A stretch of 64,000 bases of DNA, taken from contig JAFMVD010000023.1 of the NCBI GenBank assembly GCA_025499625.1, positions 1 through 64,000 on the forward strand, in the 5' to 3' direction. This DNA is from Carboxylicivirga fragile. GTDB taxonomy: Bacteria; Bacteroidota; Bacteroidia; Bacteroidales; Marinilabiliaceae. This document shows, piece after piece, positions 39,897-47,010 of the stretch (its first letter is position 1; every line of letters begins with the position of its first letter). A model generated the notes under the pieces. The model was given only the letters and a program-made list of their open reading frames with translations, had not been told where the DNA came from and searched no databases. A program made the translations under genes and the position numbers.

Positions 39897-40595
39897 ATGG
39901 ATAGACAAGGAAATACATACACATTTCTGTACGCATCTGTTATGGTGATTGTGGTAGCGGCAATATTAGCCTTTCTAGCACAATCGTTAAAACCAATGCA
40001 GGATAAAAATGAAGCCATCGCCAAAAAGATGGACATCCTGATGTCGGTGCAGATTGAAAGTACAGCAGCAGATGCTGAAGCAAAATATGAGAAATACATT
40101 GGTGAGAATGCCTATGTATTAAATAACAATGGTGAAAAAAAATTGGGAGCTGAAGCTTTTACGGTTGATTTAGCCAAAGAGGTAAAAAAAGCTGATTCTG
40201 ATCGTGCCTTTCCAATTTACGAATGTAAAATGGATGACGGTTCGGTTAAATATGTAATACCCGTTCGAGGTAAAGGACTATGGGGACCGATTTGGGGCTA
40301 TGTTTCATTAGAGGACGATAAGAACACTGTTTATGGTGCTATTTTTGGTCACAAAGGTGAAACACCAGGTTTAGGTGCTGAAATTGCAACTGCTATGTTT
40401 CAAGATCCTTTTAAAGGTAAGAAACTGTTTGACCAAAGCGGATCGTTTGCATCTATTGAAGTGGTTAAAAAAGGACAGTCACAAGGCGATCTTCACAAAG
40501 TGGATGGTATCTCAGGAGGTACTATTACCAGTGTTGGAGTAGGCGCTATGTTACAAGACTGCCTAAGTGGATATGAAAAGTTTTTAAAGAACTAA
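39897..40595 (+). CDS. nqrC: Na+-translocating NADH:quinone reductase subunit C
   Basis: A 232-residue subunit with one N-terminal membrane helix (about 12-30) and a periplasmic FMN-binding domain. The flavinylation motif is SGGT at 206-209, with Thr209 the expected FMN carrier. Other Nqr proteins have SGAT here, so the Ala-to-Gly change is a small deviation. PVRGKGLWGPIWGYVSLEDD and GHKGETPGLGAEI are classic NqrC segments. It lies 12 bp downstream of nqrB. FMN attachment requires ApbE, which is encoded at 43401. Confidence 0.96.
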   Translation: MDRQGNTYTFLYASVMVIVVAAILAFLAQSLKPMQDKNEAIAKKMDILMSVQIESTAADAEAKYEKYIGENAYVLNNNGEKKLGAEAFTVDLAKEVKKADSDRAFPIYECKMDDGSVKYVIPVRGKGLWGPIWGYVSLEDDKNTVYGAIFGHKGETPGLGAEIATAMFQDPFKGKKLFDQSGSFASIEVVKKGQSQGDLHKVDGISGGTITSVGVGAMLQDCLSGYEKFLKN

Positions 40596-40607
40596 AATAT
40601 TGTGACG

Positions 40608-41267
40608 ATGAGTAGTGAAAAAGAACCATTGTTCTCAGCTAAGAATCTTAAGCTGATAACGACTCCTCTGGGAGCACAAAACCCCATTACCATTCAGGTA
40701 TTGGGTATCTGTTCTGCTTTGGCGGTGACAGTTAAAATGGAGCCCGCCATTGTATTGTCGATCTCTGTGATGTTTGTAACAGTATTTTCAAACTTGATTA
40801 TATCGCTATTACGTAACACCATTCCTGCACGTATTCGAATTATTGTGCAATTGGTAGTGGTAGCCTCTTTGGTAATTATTGTTGACCAGGTGCTCAAAGC
40901 TTTTGCTTATGAAGTGAGTTTGCAGTTGTCGGTATTCGTAGGTTTGATTATTACCAACTGTATTATCATGGGACGTTTGGAAGCATTTGCCTTAGGTAAT
41001 AAACCTTGGCCAGCTGTACTCGATGGAATTGGTAATGGAGCAGGATATGGATTTATCTTGATTATTGTTGCTTTCTTCCGCGAATTGTTAGGAACTGGTT
41101 TCTTAACCTTACCTGGACTTGGAGCGATTCAGATTGTACCGGATATCTTCTATCAGTGGGGATATGCTAACAATGGATTTATGATTTTACCTCCAATGGC
41201 TTTGATTGTTGTAGGTATCATTATCTGGGTGCAGCGTTCACGTGATAAAGATTTGATTGAATCGTAA
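40608..41267 (+). CDS. nqrD: Na+-translocating NADH:quinone reductase subunit D
   Basis: A 219-residue integral membrane subunit with about six helices. It shows the family segments ALGNKPWPAVLDGIGNGAGYG, IIVAFFRELLGTGF and FMILPPMALIVVGIIIW, and an inner half-helix cysteine (ITNCIIMGR) that in this family helps bind the membrane 2Fe-2S cluster together with NqrE. The ATG at 40608 is preferred; a GTG two codons earlier (40602) is in frame. It is 12 bp after nqrC. Confidence 0.95.
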   Translation: MSSEKEPLFSAKNLKLITTPLGAQNPITIQVLGICSALAVTVKMEPAIVLSISVMFVTVFSNLIISLLRNTIPARIRIIVQLVVVASLVIIVDQVLKAFAYEVSLQLSVFVGLIITNCIIMGRLEAFALGNKPWPAVLDGIGNGAGYGFILIIVAFFRELLGTGFLTLPGLGAIQIVPDIFYQWGYANNGFMILPPMALIVVGIIIWVQRSRDKDLIES

Positions 41268-41285
41268 CCTTAAAAGAAGAGAAAA

Positions 41286-41918
41286 ATGGATTATATAAAT
41301 ATATTCATCAAGTCCATCTTTATTGATAACATGGTATTTGCCTACTTCTTCGGAATGTGCTCGTACCTTGCTGTATCAAAAACGGTGAATACATCACTTG
41401 GACTTGGACTGGCAGTAACCTTCGTACTAGGTATTACTGTTCCTGTCAACTACCTGTTAAATCAATATGTATTGAGCGAAGGCGCTTTGGCTTGGTTAGA
41501 TACTTTGTTTGGTTTAGAAAATCAATTTGCTACTTATGATTTAAGCTTCTTAAGCTTTATCATGTTTATCGCTGTAATTGCATCCATGGTGCAGTTGGTT
41601 GAGATGATAGTAGAGAAATTTGCACCTGCTTTGTATTCCCAATTAGGTATATTCTTGCCTTTGATTGCGGTTAACTGTGCCATCTTAGGTGGTTCGTTAT
41701 TTATGCAAGAGCGCGACTATGCTAATCTTGGTGAAGCTACTGTATTCGGACTTGGTTCTGGTATTGGTTGGTTATTAGCCATTGTGGGTATTGCAGCCAT
41801 TCGTGAGAAGATTCAATATTCGGATATTCCTGCTCCATTGCGTGGTTTAGGTATCACATTTATTGTAACCGGATTGATGGGTGTTGCGTTTATGAGTTTC
41901 ATGGGAATTCAATTGTAA
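41286..41918 (+). CDS. nqrE: Na+-translocating NADH:quinone reductase subunit E
   Basis: A 210-residue integral membrane subunit, homologous to NqrD in inverted topology. Family segments: [20 protein letters not shown] near the N-terminus, [20 protein letters not shown] and [21 protein letters not shown]. The Cys residues in [11 protein letters not shown] and AVNCAILG are the expected iron-sulfur ligands at the NqrD-NqrE interface. It lies 18 bp after nqrD and 19 bp before nqrF. Confidence 0.96.
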   Translation: MDYINIFIKSIFIDNMVFAYFFGMCSYLAVSKTVNTSLGLGLAVTFVLGITVPVNYLLNQYVLSEGALAWLDTLFGLENQFATYDLSFLSFIMFIAVIASMVQLVEMIVEKFAPALYSQLGIFLPLIAVNCAILGGSLFMQERDYANLGEATVFGLGSGIGWLLAIVGIAAIREKIQYSDIPAPLRGLGITFIVTGLMGVAFMSFMGIQL

Positions 41919-41937
41919 AAAGATAAAAGATTAAGAA

Positions 41938-43197
41938 ATGATATTATTAGCAATTGATAGTACAGTAATCTTTACCAGTATCGCCATCTTCCTTATTGTG
42001 GTGCTATTGTTGGTGTCGATATTGCTGTACGCTAAGAAAAAGCTGATGCCTTCTGGCGAAGTAACTATTAATATTAATAGTGGAGAGCGCGAGTTGGTAG
42101 TTGAGCCGGGGCAAACATTACTTTCGGCCTTAGGTAGTAACAAAATATTCCTTCCATCGGCTTGTGGTGGAGGTGGTACTTGTGCCATGTGTCGCTGTCA
42201 GGTTGAGAGTGGAGCAGGTTCAATCTTGCCAACCGAAACAGGTTATTTTACCCGTAAAGAAGCCATGAACGATTGGCGTTTGGCTTGTCAGGTAAAAGTG
42301 AAGGAAGACATGGAGATGGCTATTCCTGCAGAGGTAATGGGCATTAAAAAATGGGAGTGTGAAGTTGTTTCTAACGACGGTCAGGCTACATTTATTAAGG
42401 AGTTTGTGGTTAAATTACCTGATGGTGAGATCTTAGACTTTAAATCGGGTGGATACATTCAGATTGATGTGCCTAAGATTGAAGTTGACTTCAAGGATAT
42501 GATCATTGAAGATGAGTACAAAGGCGAATGGGAAAAATTCGGCATGTACGATCTTAAGATGAAAAACCCTGAAGCGACTTATCGTGCCTACTCTATGGCT
42601 AACCACCCTGCTGAAGGAAACATTGTGATGTTGAACATCCGTATTGCTACTCCACCATGGGATCGTGTTGCAGGTAAATTCCAAAACGTAAACCCTGGTA
42701 TTTGTTCATCTTATATTTTCTCGCGTAAGCCAGGAGATAAGGTAACAGTATCCGGACCATATGGTGAATTCTTTATTAAGGAAACGGAACGTGAGATGAT
42801 GTTTATTGGTGGTGGTGCTGGTATGGCGCCAATGCGTTCTCACATCTTCCACTTATTCCATACATTGAAAACGGGTCGTAAGGCTACTTTCTGGTATGGT
42901 GCGCGTTCGAAGAAAGAGATTTTCTACGAAGATCATTTCCGTGCGATTGAGAAGGAATTCCCGAACTTTAAATTTACAATTGCCCTTTCTGAGCCATTGC
43001 CAGAAGATAATTGGGAAGGAGCAACAGGCTTTATCCACCAGGTTATTCATGACGAATACTTAAATAAGCATGAAGAGCCAGAAGATATCGAGTACTACTT
43101 ATGTGGACCTCCAATGATGAACGATGCAGTAACTAAAATGCTGTACGATCTTGGTGTGCCAGATGAGATGGTTGACTTTGATGATTTCGGATCCTAG
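41938..43197 (+). CDS. nqrF: Na+-translocating NADH:quinone reductase subunit F
   Basis: A 419-residue electron-entry subunit. One N-terminal membrane helix (about 8-30), then a 2Fe-2S ferredoxin domain with Cys76, Cys82, Cys85 (CGGGGTCAMC) and a later LACQ cysteine. A ferredoxin reductase-like part follows: FAD motif YRAYSMANHP, NADH-binding GGGAGMAPMRSH, YLCGPPMMNDAV and the C-terminal DDFG. It oxidises NADH and passes electrons to the NqrD/E cluster. It is the last gene of the operon, followed by a long hairpin and a terminator. Confidence 0.97.
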   Translation: MILLAIDSTVIFTSIAIFLIVVLLLVSILLYAKKKLMPSGEVTININSGERELVVEPGQTLLSALGSNKIFLPSACGGGGTCAMCRCQVESGAGSILPTETGYFTRKEAMNDWRLACQVKVKEDMEMAIPAEVMGIKKWECEVVSNDGQATFIKEFVVKLPDGEILDFKSGGYIQIDVPKIEVDFKDMIIEDEYKGEWEKFGMYDLKMKNPEATYRAYSMANHPAEGNIVMLNIRIATPPWDRVAGKFQNVNPGICSSYIFSRKPGDKVTVSGPYGEFFIKETEREMMFIGGGAGMAPMRSHIFHLFHTLKTGRKATFWYGARSKKEIFYEDHFRAIEKEFPNFKFTIALSEPLPEDNWEGATGFIHQVIHDEYLNKHEEPEDIEYYLCGPPMMNDAVTKMLYDLGVPDEMVDFDDFGS

Positions 43198-43214
43198 CTG
43201 AATTTGGCTAGTCC

Positions 43215-43264
43215 CGACATAGTTTCTCTAAAACTTTGATAAAAGTTTTAGAGAAACTAAGTCG
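43215..43264 (+). repeat. Long hairpin after nqrF (17-bp perfect core, 23-bp with one mismatch)
   Basis: AGTTTCTCTAAAACTTT (43221-43237) is exactly complementary to 43242-43258 with a 4-nt loop. CGACAT outside it pairs with AAGTCG (43259-43264) with one mismatch. No T run follows directly. It sits between the nqrF stop and the true terminator, and could protect the mRNA 3' end or be a small mobile repeat. Confidence 0.75.
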
Positions 43265-43310
43265 TTGCTGAAGGCAAAAATAATTTCTAATTATTTGGAA
43301 TAAATATATA

Positions 43311-43336
43311 AATCCCGCTTCGGCGGGATTTTTTTT
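43311..43336 (+). terminator. Rho-independent terminator of the nqr operon
   Basis: Stem AATCCCGC/GCGGGATT (43311-43318 with 43323-43330), TTCG loop, and a run of eight T (43329-43336). Confidence 0.9.
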
Positions 43337-43400
43337 GCTCGTTTGTAAAGGGATATGCTCTCGGATATTGTAAATTTGTTCAAACAAAAGAATCTTTAAA

Positions 43401-44390
43401 ATGCGTTTACTTTCATTATTAGCGGTAGTTCTAATATTTACAGCTTGCCAACCGCAAAAGCAATATATCAAAAGCGAAGGCTTAATTTTTGGCACCATTT
43501 ATCACATTACTTATGAACATCATGAGGATGTATCTGCTGGCATCACTCAAAAGTTGAATGCCTTTGATTGGTCTATGTCGACTTATAAAGATACTTCTGT
43601 AATAAGTAAGATCAATAGAAATGAGTCTGCCGATACGGATGTTTATTTCCGAAATGTCTTTAACAAAGCTAAAGAAATAACAGCAGTAACCGAGGGTGCT
43701 TTTGATATGACGGTTGCGCCACTGGTTAATGCCTGGGGTTTTGGTTTCTCTAAAAAAGATAGTATTACACCAGAATTGATAGACGCTTTGTTGATGGATG
43801 TTGGAATGGATGCGATAAGCTTGGTTGATCAGCAAGTGGTGAAAGAACGTGAAGGAATAATGCTGGATGGAAGTGCCATAGCTAAAGGTTATGCAGTAGA
43901 TGTTGTTGCCGATTATTTGCAAGCCTTAGGTATTGAAAACTTCATGGTGGAGATTGGTGGAGAAATGCGCGTTGAAGGAAAAAATACGAAAGGTACGTTT
44001 TGGAAGGTTGGTATTGATAAACCAATTGATGATCCTGAGGTATTACAGCGCGATTTACAGGAGATCATTAGTGTTTCAGACATTGCCCTTGCTACATCTG
44101 GTAACTATCGTAATTTCTATATGAAAGATGGTAAAAAGTATGCACACACTATTAGCCCGTTCACAGGCTATCCTGTCGATCATCAATTACTAGGTGTATC
44201 GGTTTTGGCCTCTGACTGCATGAGTGCTGATGCTTATGCCACTGCATTTATGGTATTAGGCGTTGAAAAGAGCATGCAAATTGTAGAAGCAGATGCTAAC
44301 TTAGAAGCTTATTTTATATCAGCAGGTGAAAATGGCGAAGATTATAAAATAGAAATGAGTGCTGGCTTTGGTAAAGTGATTAGTCAATGA
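43401..44390 (+). CDS. apbE: FAD:protein FMN transferase (ApbE)
   Basis: A 329-residue lipoprotein: signal with lipobox FTAC and the lipidated Cys near residue 16, so it is anchored outside the cytoplasmic membrane. Catalytic region motifs: MLDGSAIAKGYAVDVVADYL, FMVEIGGEMRVEGKN, YAHTISPFTGYPVDH and the metal-binding LASDCMSADAYATAFMVLG with an Asp/Ala/Thr pattern. ApbE cleaves FAD and attaches FMN to threonines, here most likely NqrB Thr216 and NqrC Thr209. It lies just after the nqr operon terminator in the same direction, an association often seen with nqr or rnf. Confidence 0.95.
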   Translation: MRLLSLLAVVLIFTACQPQKQYIKSEGLIFGTIYHITYEHHEDVSAGITQKLNAFDWSMSTYKDTSVISKINRNESADTDVYFRNVFNKAKEITAVTEGAFDMTVAPLVNAWGFGFSKKDSITPELIDALLMDVGMDAISLVDQQVVKEREGIMLDGSAIAKGYAVDVVADYLQALGIENFMVEIGGEMRVEGKNTKGTFWKVGIDKPIDDPEVLQRDLQEIISVSDIALATSGNYRNFYMKDGKKYAHTISPFTGYPVDHQLLGVSVLASDCMSADAYATAFMVLGVEKSMQIVEADANLEAYFISAGENGEDYKIEMSAGFGKVISQ

Positions 44391-44467
44391 GTTAATTTGA
44401 AGATGTGCTAATTTGAAGATGAAATAATTGTCATATTTCCAAATTGAATCATTTTCAAATTAAATTG

Positions 44468-44710
44468 TTAACAACTAGTTGTATTGCTTTCGTATTCGGT
44501 ATCTAGTTTAAGTGATTTGAAGGTAATAGCCTGTTTACGAGCCATCTTGTCCTGAGTGGTAGCGCAATAAATGCCTTTGTCATTCAAAGCCTTATTTCCA
44601 CCGATATGAGAGTTGGGGAACTTGCCATTTTTTTGCAGTAAAATGCGTATCGACATAAGTGCAAAAACAATTCCCATTAAAACTATTGTTAATATTAAAA
44701 CTGGCCACAT
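44468..44710 (-). CDS. Small single-TM protein, possibly a divergent NqrM-like maturation factor
   Basis: An 80-residue protein: one N-terminal membrane helix (about 3-25), then a soluble tail with the pattern KNGKFPNSHIGGNKALNDKG and IYCATTQDKMARK, with single Cys at IYC and at the end. The layout (helix, Lys-Asn-Gly, later Cys) recalls NqrM/DUF539 proteins that help assemble the Fe centre of Nqr, but the usual cluster of four cysteines is missing. Position beside nqr and apbE supports the idea; strand is opposite. This is inference only. It may instead be an unrelated membrane-or-secreted protein family. Confidence 0.5.
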   Translation of the reverse strand: MWPVLILTIVLMGIVFALMSIRILLQKNGKFPNSHIGGNKALNDKGIYCATTQDKMARKQAITFKSLKLDTEYESNTTSC

Positions 44711-44752
44711 AATCTATCTCAATTAAATTCGGTATAAAAGTACTAAAATTTA

Positions 44753-46066
44753 TTATCGAATACTATCTAGAAGCTGTAGAAAGGCTTCCTGATTGCATTC
44801 ATCAATGGCGGAGTATGCCTTTTTAAGCCATATACAATTACCCGACAGCTTTGACTCTAAATCACGCAATACTTTTTTTGTTGATGATAGCTCAAATACC
44901 GAGAGTTTCAGAAGAGCTGGTAAATTTTCTTTTAATACAGCTTTATCATCATCGCTTAAAGTAATATTGTTACTTGTTTTATCACTTACACTTATAGGTA
45001 AAGTCAACCAAAAAGTTGCTCCATTACCTTCCGACGAATCCACACCTATTACACCTCCGTGAGCCTCAATTGCCAATTTACAAAATGTTAGCCCTAAGCC
45101 CGACGAAGAAATATTTTCATGCTGTTGGCCTTCGCCCTGACCAAAGCGTTCAAAAATAGTTTCTTGCAACTCTTCGGGTATATGATCGCCCGCATTATGA
45201 ACAGAAATTTTTAGAAAGTCATTATCAAGCTCGTAGCACTTGATAGTTATTGCACTTTTTTCGGGAGCATATTTAACCGCATTGGATAAAATATTAGAGA
45301 ATACGCGAATCAGCATATTTCCATCTGCTTCCACAGAACAATCGCAGATTTGATCTACATCAAAACTAATATTGCGTGCGCTTAATATATACTTAACTTC
45401 CTTCTGAGCACTATCAATAAGGTCTCGTATAATAAGTCGTTGTTTCTCTAAATTAAACGAAGTTGTTTCGTAGCGATAAACATCGAGTACATTGTGTATT
45501 AGATTCAGCATTTTATAACCTGAGTATTTGGTGATTTCTACACGTTCGTCTTCAGGTATAATTTCGCTGTTTAAAATGGTTACCAAAGGATTTTTTAGAT
45601 CATGAATAAGCATTTTGGTCATATCTTCTTTAAATTGCGATAGCTTAATAAGCTTCTGATTTAAAGCTTGTATTTGCTTGTATTTATCCGATAGATGCAG
45701 GTTAGCCTTTATGCGAGCAATAAGCTCTATTTTATCGATGGGCTTTCTTATATAATCAACCGCTCCAGCTTCTAATGCTGTGTTTAGGTTATGTGATGAA
45801 GTCATAACTCCGGTGCACATAATTACCGGAATATCTTTAGTTTGTTCAATTTTTCGTAACTCCCTAATGAGCTCAATACCATCCATTACAGGCATTTCCC
45901 AATCTGTAATAATAATGTCTGGTAATTCGTTTTGCGCAATTATTAAGGCTGTTTGTGCTTGTAAAGCTTGCAGAATATCAAAGGGCTCGTTCGACTCCTC
46001 AATATGTTGAACAATCGTTTCAAGGTTACTCGATTGATCATCAACGATTAGAATTTTATAGGTCAT
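44753..46066 (-). CDS. Receiver-histidine kinase (REC-HisKA-HATPase)
   Basis: A 437-residue cytosolic protein. It has an N-terminal receiver domain (1-125) with acidic Asp9/Asp10, phospho-acceptor Asp55 (IIITDWEMP) and YIRKP. After a linker helix it has a histidine kinase core with His155 in LIHDLKNPL, the N box NILSNAVKYAPE, and G boxes SSGLGLTFCKLAIEAHGG and GNGATFWLTLP. The last 60-65 residues form a separate helical tail, also present in the TPR kinase upstream. No membrane segment is present. It is the third gene of a three-gene signalling operon and probably takes phosphate from, or competes with, the upstream kinase. Confidence 0.9.
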   Translation of the reverse strand: MTYKILIVDDQSSNLETIVQHIEESNEPFDILQALQAQTALIIAQNELPDIIITDWEMPVMDGIELIRELRKIEQTKDIPVIMCTGVMTSSHNLNTALEAGAVDYIRKPIDKIELIARIKANLHLSDKYKQIQALNQKLIKLSQFKEDMTKMLIHDLKNPLVTILNSEIIPEDERVEITKYSGYKMLNLIHNVLDVYRYETTSFNLEKQRLIIRDLIDSAQKEVKYILSARNISFDVDQICDCSVEADGNMLIRVFSNILSNAVKYAPEKSAITIKCYELDNDFLKISVHNAGDHIPEELQETIFERFGQGEGQQHENISSSGLGLTFCKLAIEAHGGVIGVDSSEGNGATFWLTLPISVSDKTSNNITLSDDDKAVLKENLPALLKLSVFELSSTKKVLRDLESKLSGNCIWLKKAYSAIDECNQEAFLQLLDSIR

Positions 46067-46160
46067 GATTACTTTTTTAACTGTCGCACCATAAATATAC
46101 TACATCCTTTTTTATTTAACGCGATAAGTGCTATCTGCTTTTTGTATATAAACAAGCTTT

Positions 46161-46994
46161 CTACAATCCTGCCAAATAAGTCTCCAAGCTTCCTTTTTCG
46201 AGGTTTAACTTTTTGCGAATTCTATGTCGCTGTGTTTTAATACTGTCGGGCGATTGATTTAATGCTGCCGCAACTTCTTTAATAGGCATACTCAGACGTA
46301 TAAGCGCACATGTTTTTAACTCCGAAGGTGAGATGTTAGGATGCAATTCAATTAGTTTTTTGAAAAAATTGGCGTGTACTCTAGAAAAAGAAATATCAAA
46401 ACGTGTCCAATTATCCTCTTCAATTTCTTGTTCTAAATTTGTGTATAGTTCCTTAACCAAATTCTCGGCGATGTGAGGTGTTTTATGAACTTTATTCCCC
46501 AAAAGCTTTAGTGTTCGGAGTAGTTTTTGTTTGCTTTCTTGATTCTGAACCAGAGTAATGGCGTTTTCAGTTAACTCTCTATTCCGATGTTCCAACAATT
46601 CCTTGTAATATGAGTCCATTCTTAAGGTTGCATTTGTTCGTGCAATAAGTTCGGTGGCATCAACCGGCTTACGAATAAAATCAACTGCTCCAGCATCTAG
46701 AGCAGTTTTTAAATCATCGTTGCTAATCATAACACCACTGGCCATAATGATGGGAATATCCTTTAACTCTGGCGAATCCTTAAATCGCTTTATCAACTCA
46801 ATGCCCGATATATTAGGCATATTCCAATCGGTGATAATTAAGTTTGGAATTTTATTTTTAGCAATTTCAAGGGCATATTTAGGATCAGTTGTTTGAAGCA
46901 ACTCATACTTCGGAAAAAACTTCTCGTAAATAGATACTATAACTTTGATATTTTCAAAGGCATCATCAACAACTAATATTCTAATCTGTTCCAT
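46161..46994 (-). CDS. Response regulator with LuxR-like HTH
   Basis: A 277-residue protein. Receiver domain 1-125 with Asp10/Asp11, phospho-acceptor Asp56 (LIITDWNMP) and FIRKP. A helical linker follows (about 130-200). The C-terminal HTH (about 215-277) has the pattern ISPSELKTCALIRLSMPIKEVAAALN...SIKTQRHRIRKKLNL seen in Bacteroidota LuxR-like regulators. Its receiver is close to that of the downstream receiver-kinase, so the two probably arose by duplication. It lies 16 bp after the TPR kinase, which is the likely phosphate donor. Target genes are unknown. Confidence 0.9.
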   Translation of the reverse strand: MEQIRILVVDDAFENIKVIVSIYEKFFPKYELLQTTDPKYALEIAKNKIPNLIITDWNMPNISGIELIKRFKDSPELKDIPIIMASGVMISNDDLKTALDAGAVDFIRKPVDATELIARTNATLRMDSYYKELLEHRNRELTENAITLVQNQESKQKLLRTLKLLGNKVHKTPHIAENLVKELYTNLEQEIEEDNWTRFDISFSRVHANFFKKLIELHPNISPSELKTCALIRLSMPIKEVAAALNQSPDSIKTQRHRIRKKLNLEKGSLETYLAGL

Positions 46995-47010
46995 GGTACT
47001 GCCAATTAAA

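Noticed and set aside
43482-43922. 146-codon antisense frame across apbE
   Set aside because: The plus strand has all the ApbE motifs; the antisense product has no known features.
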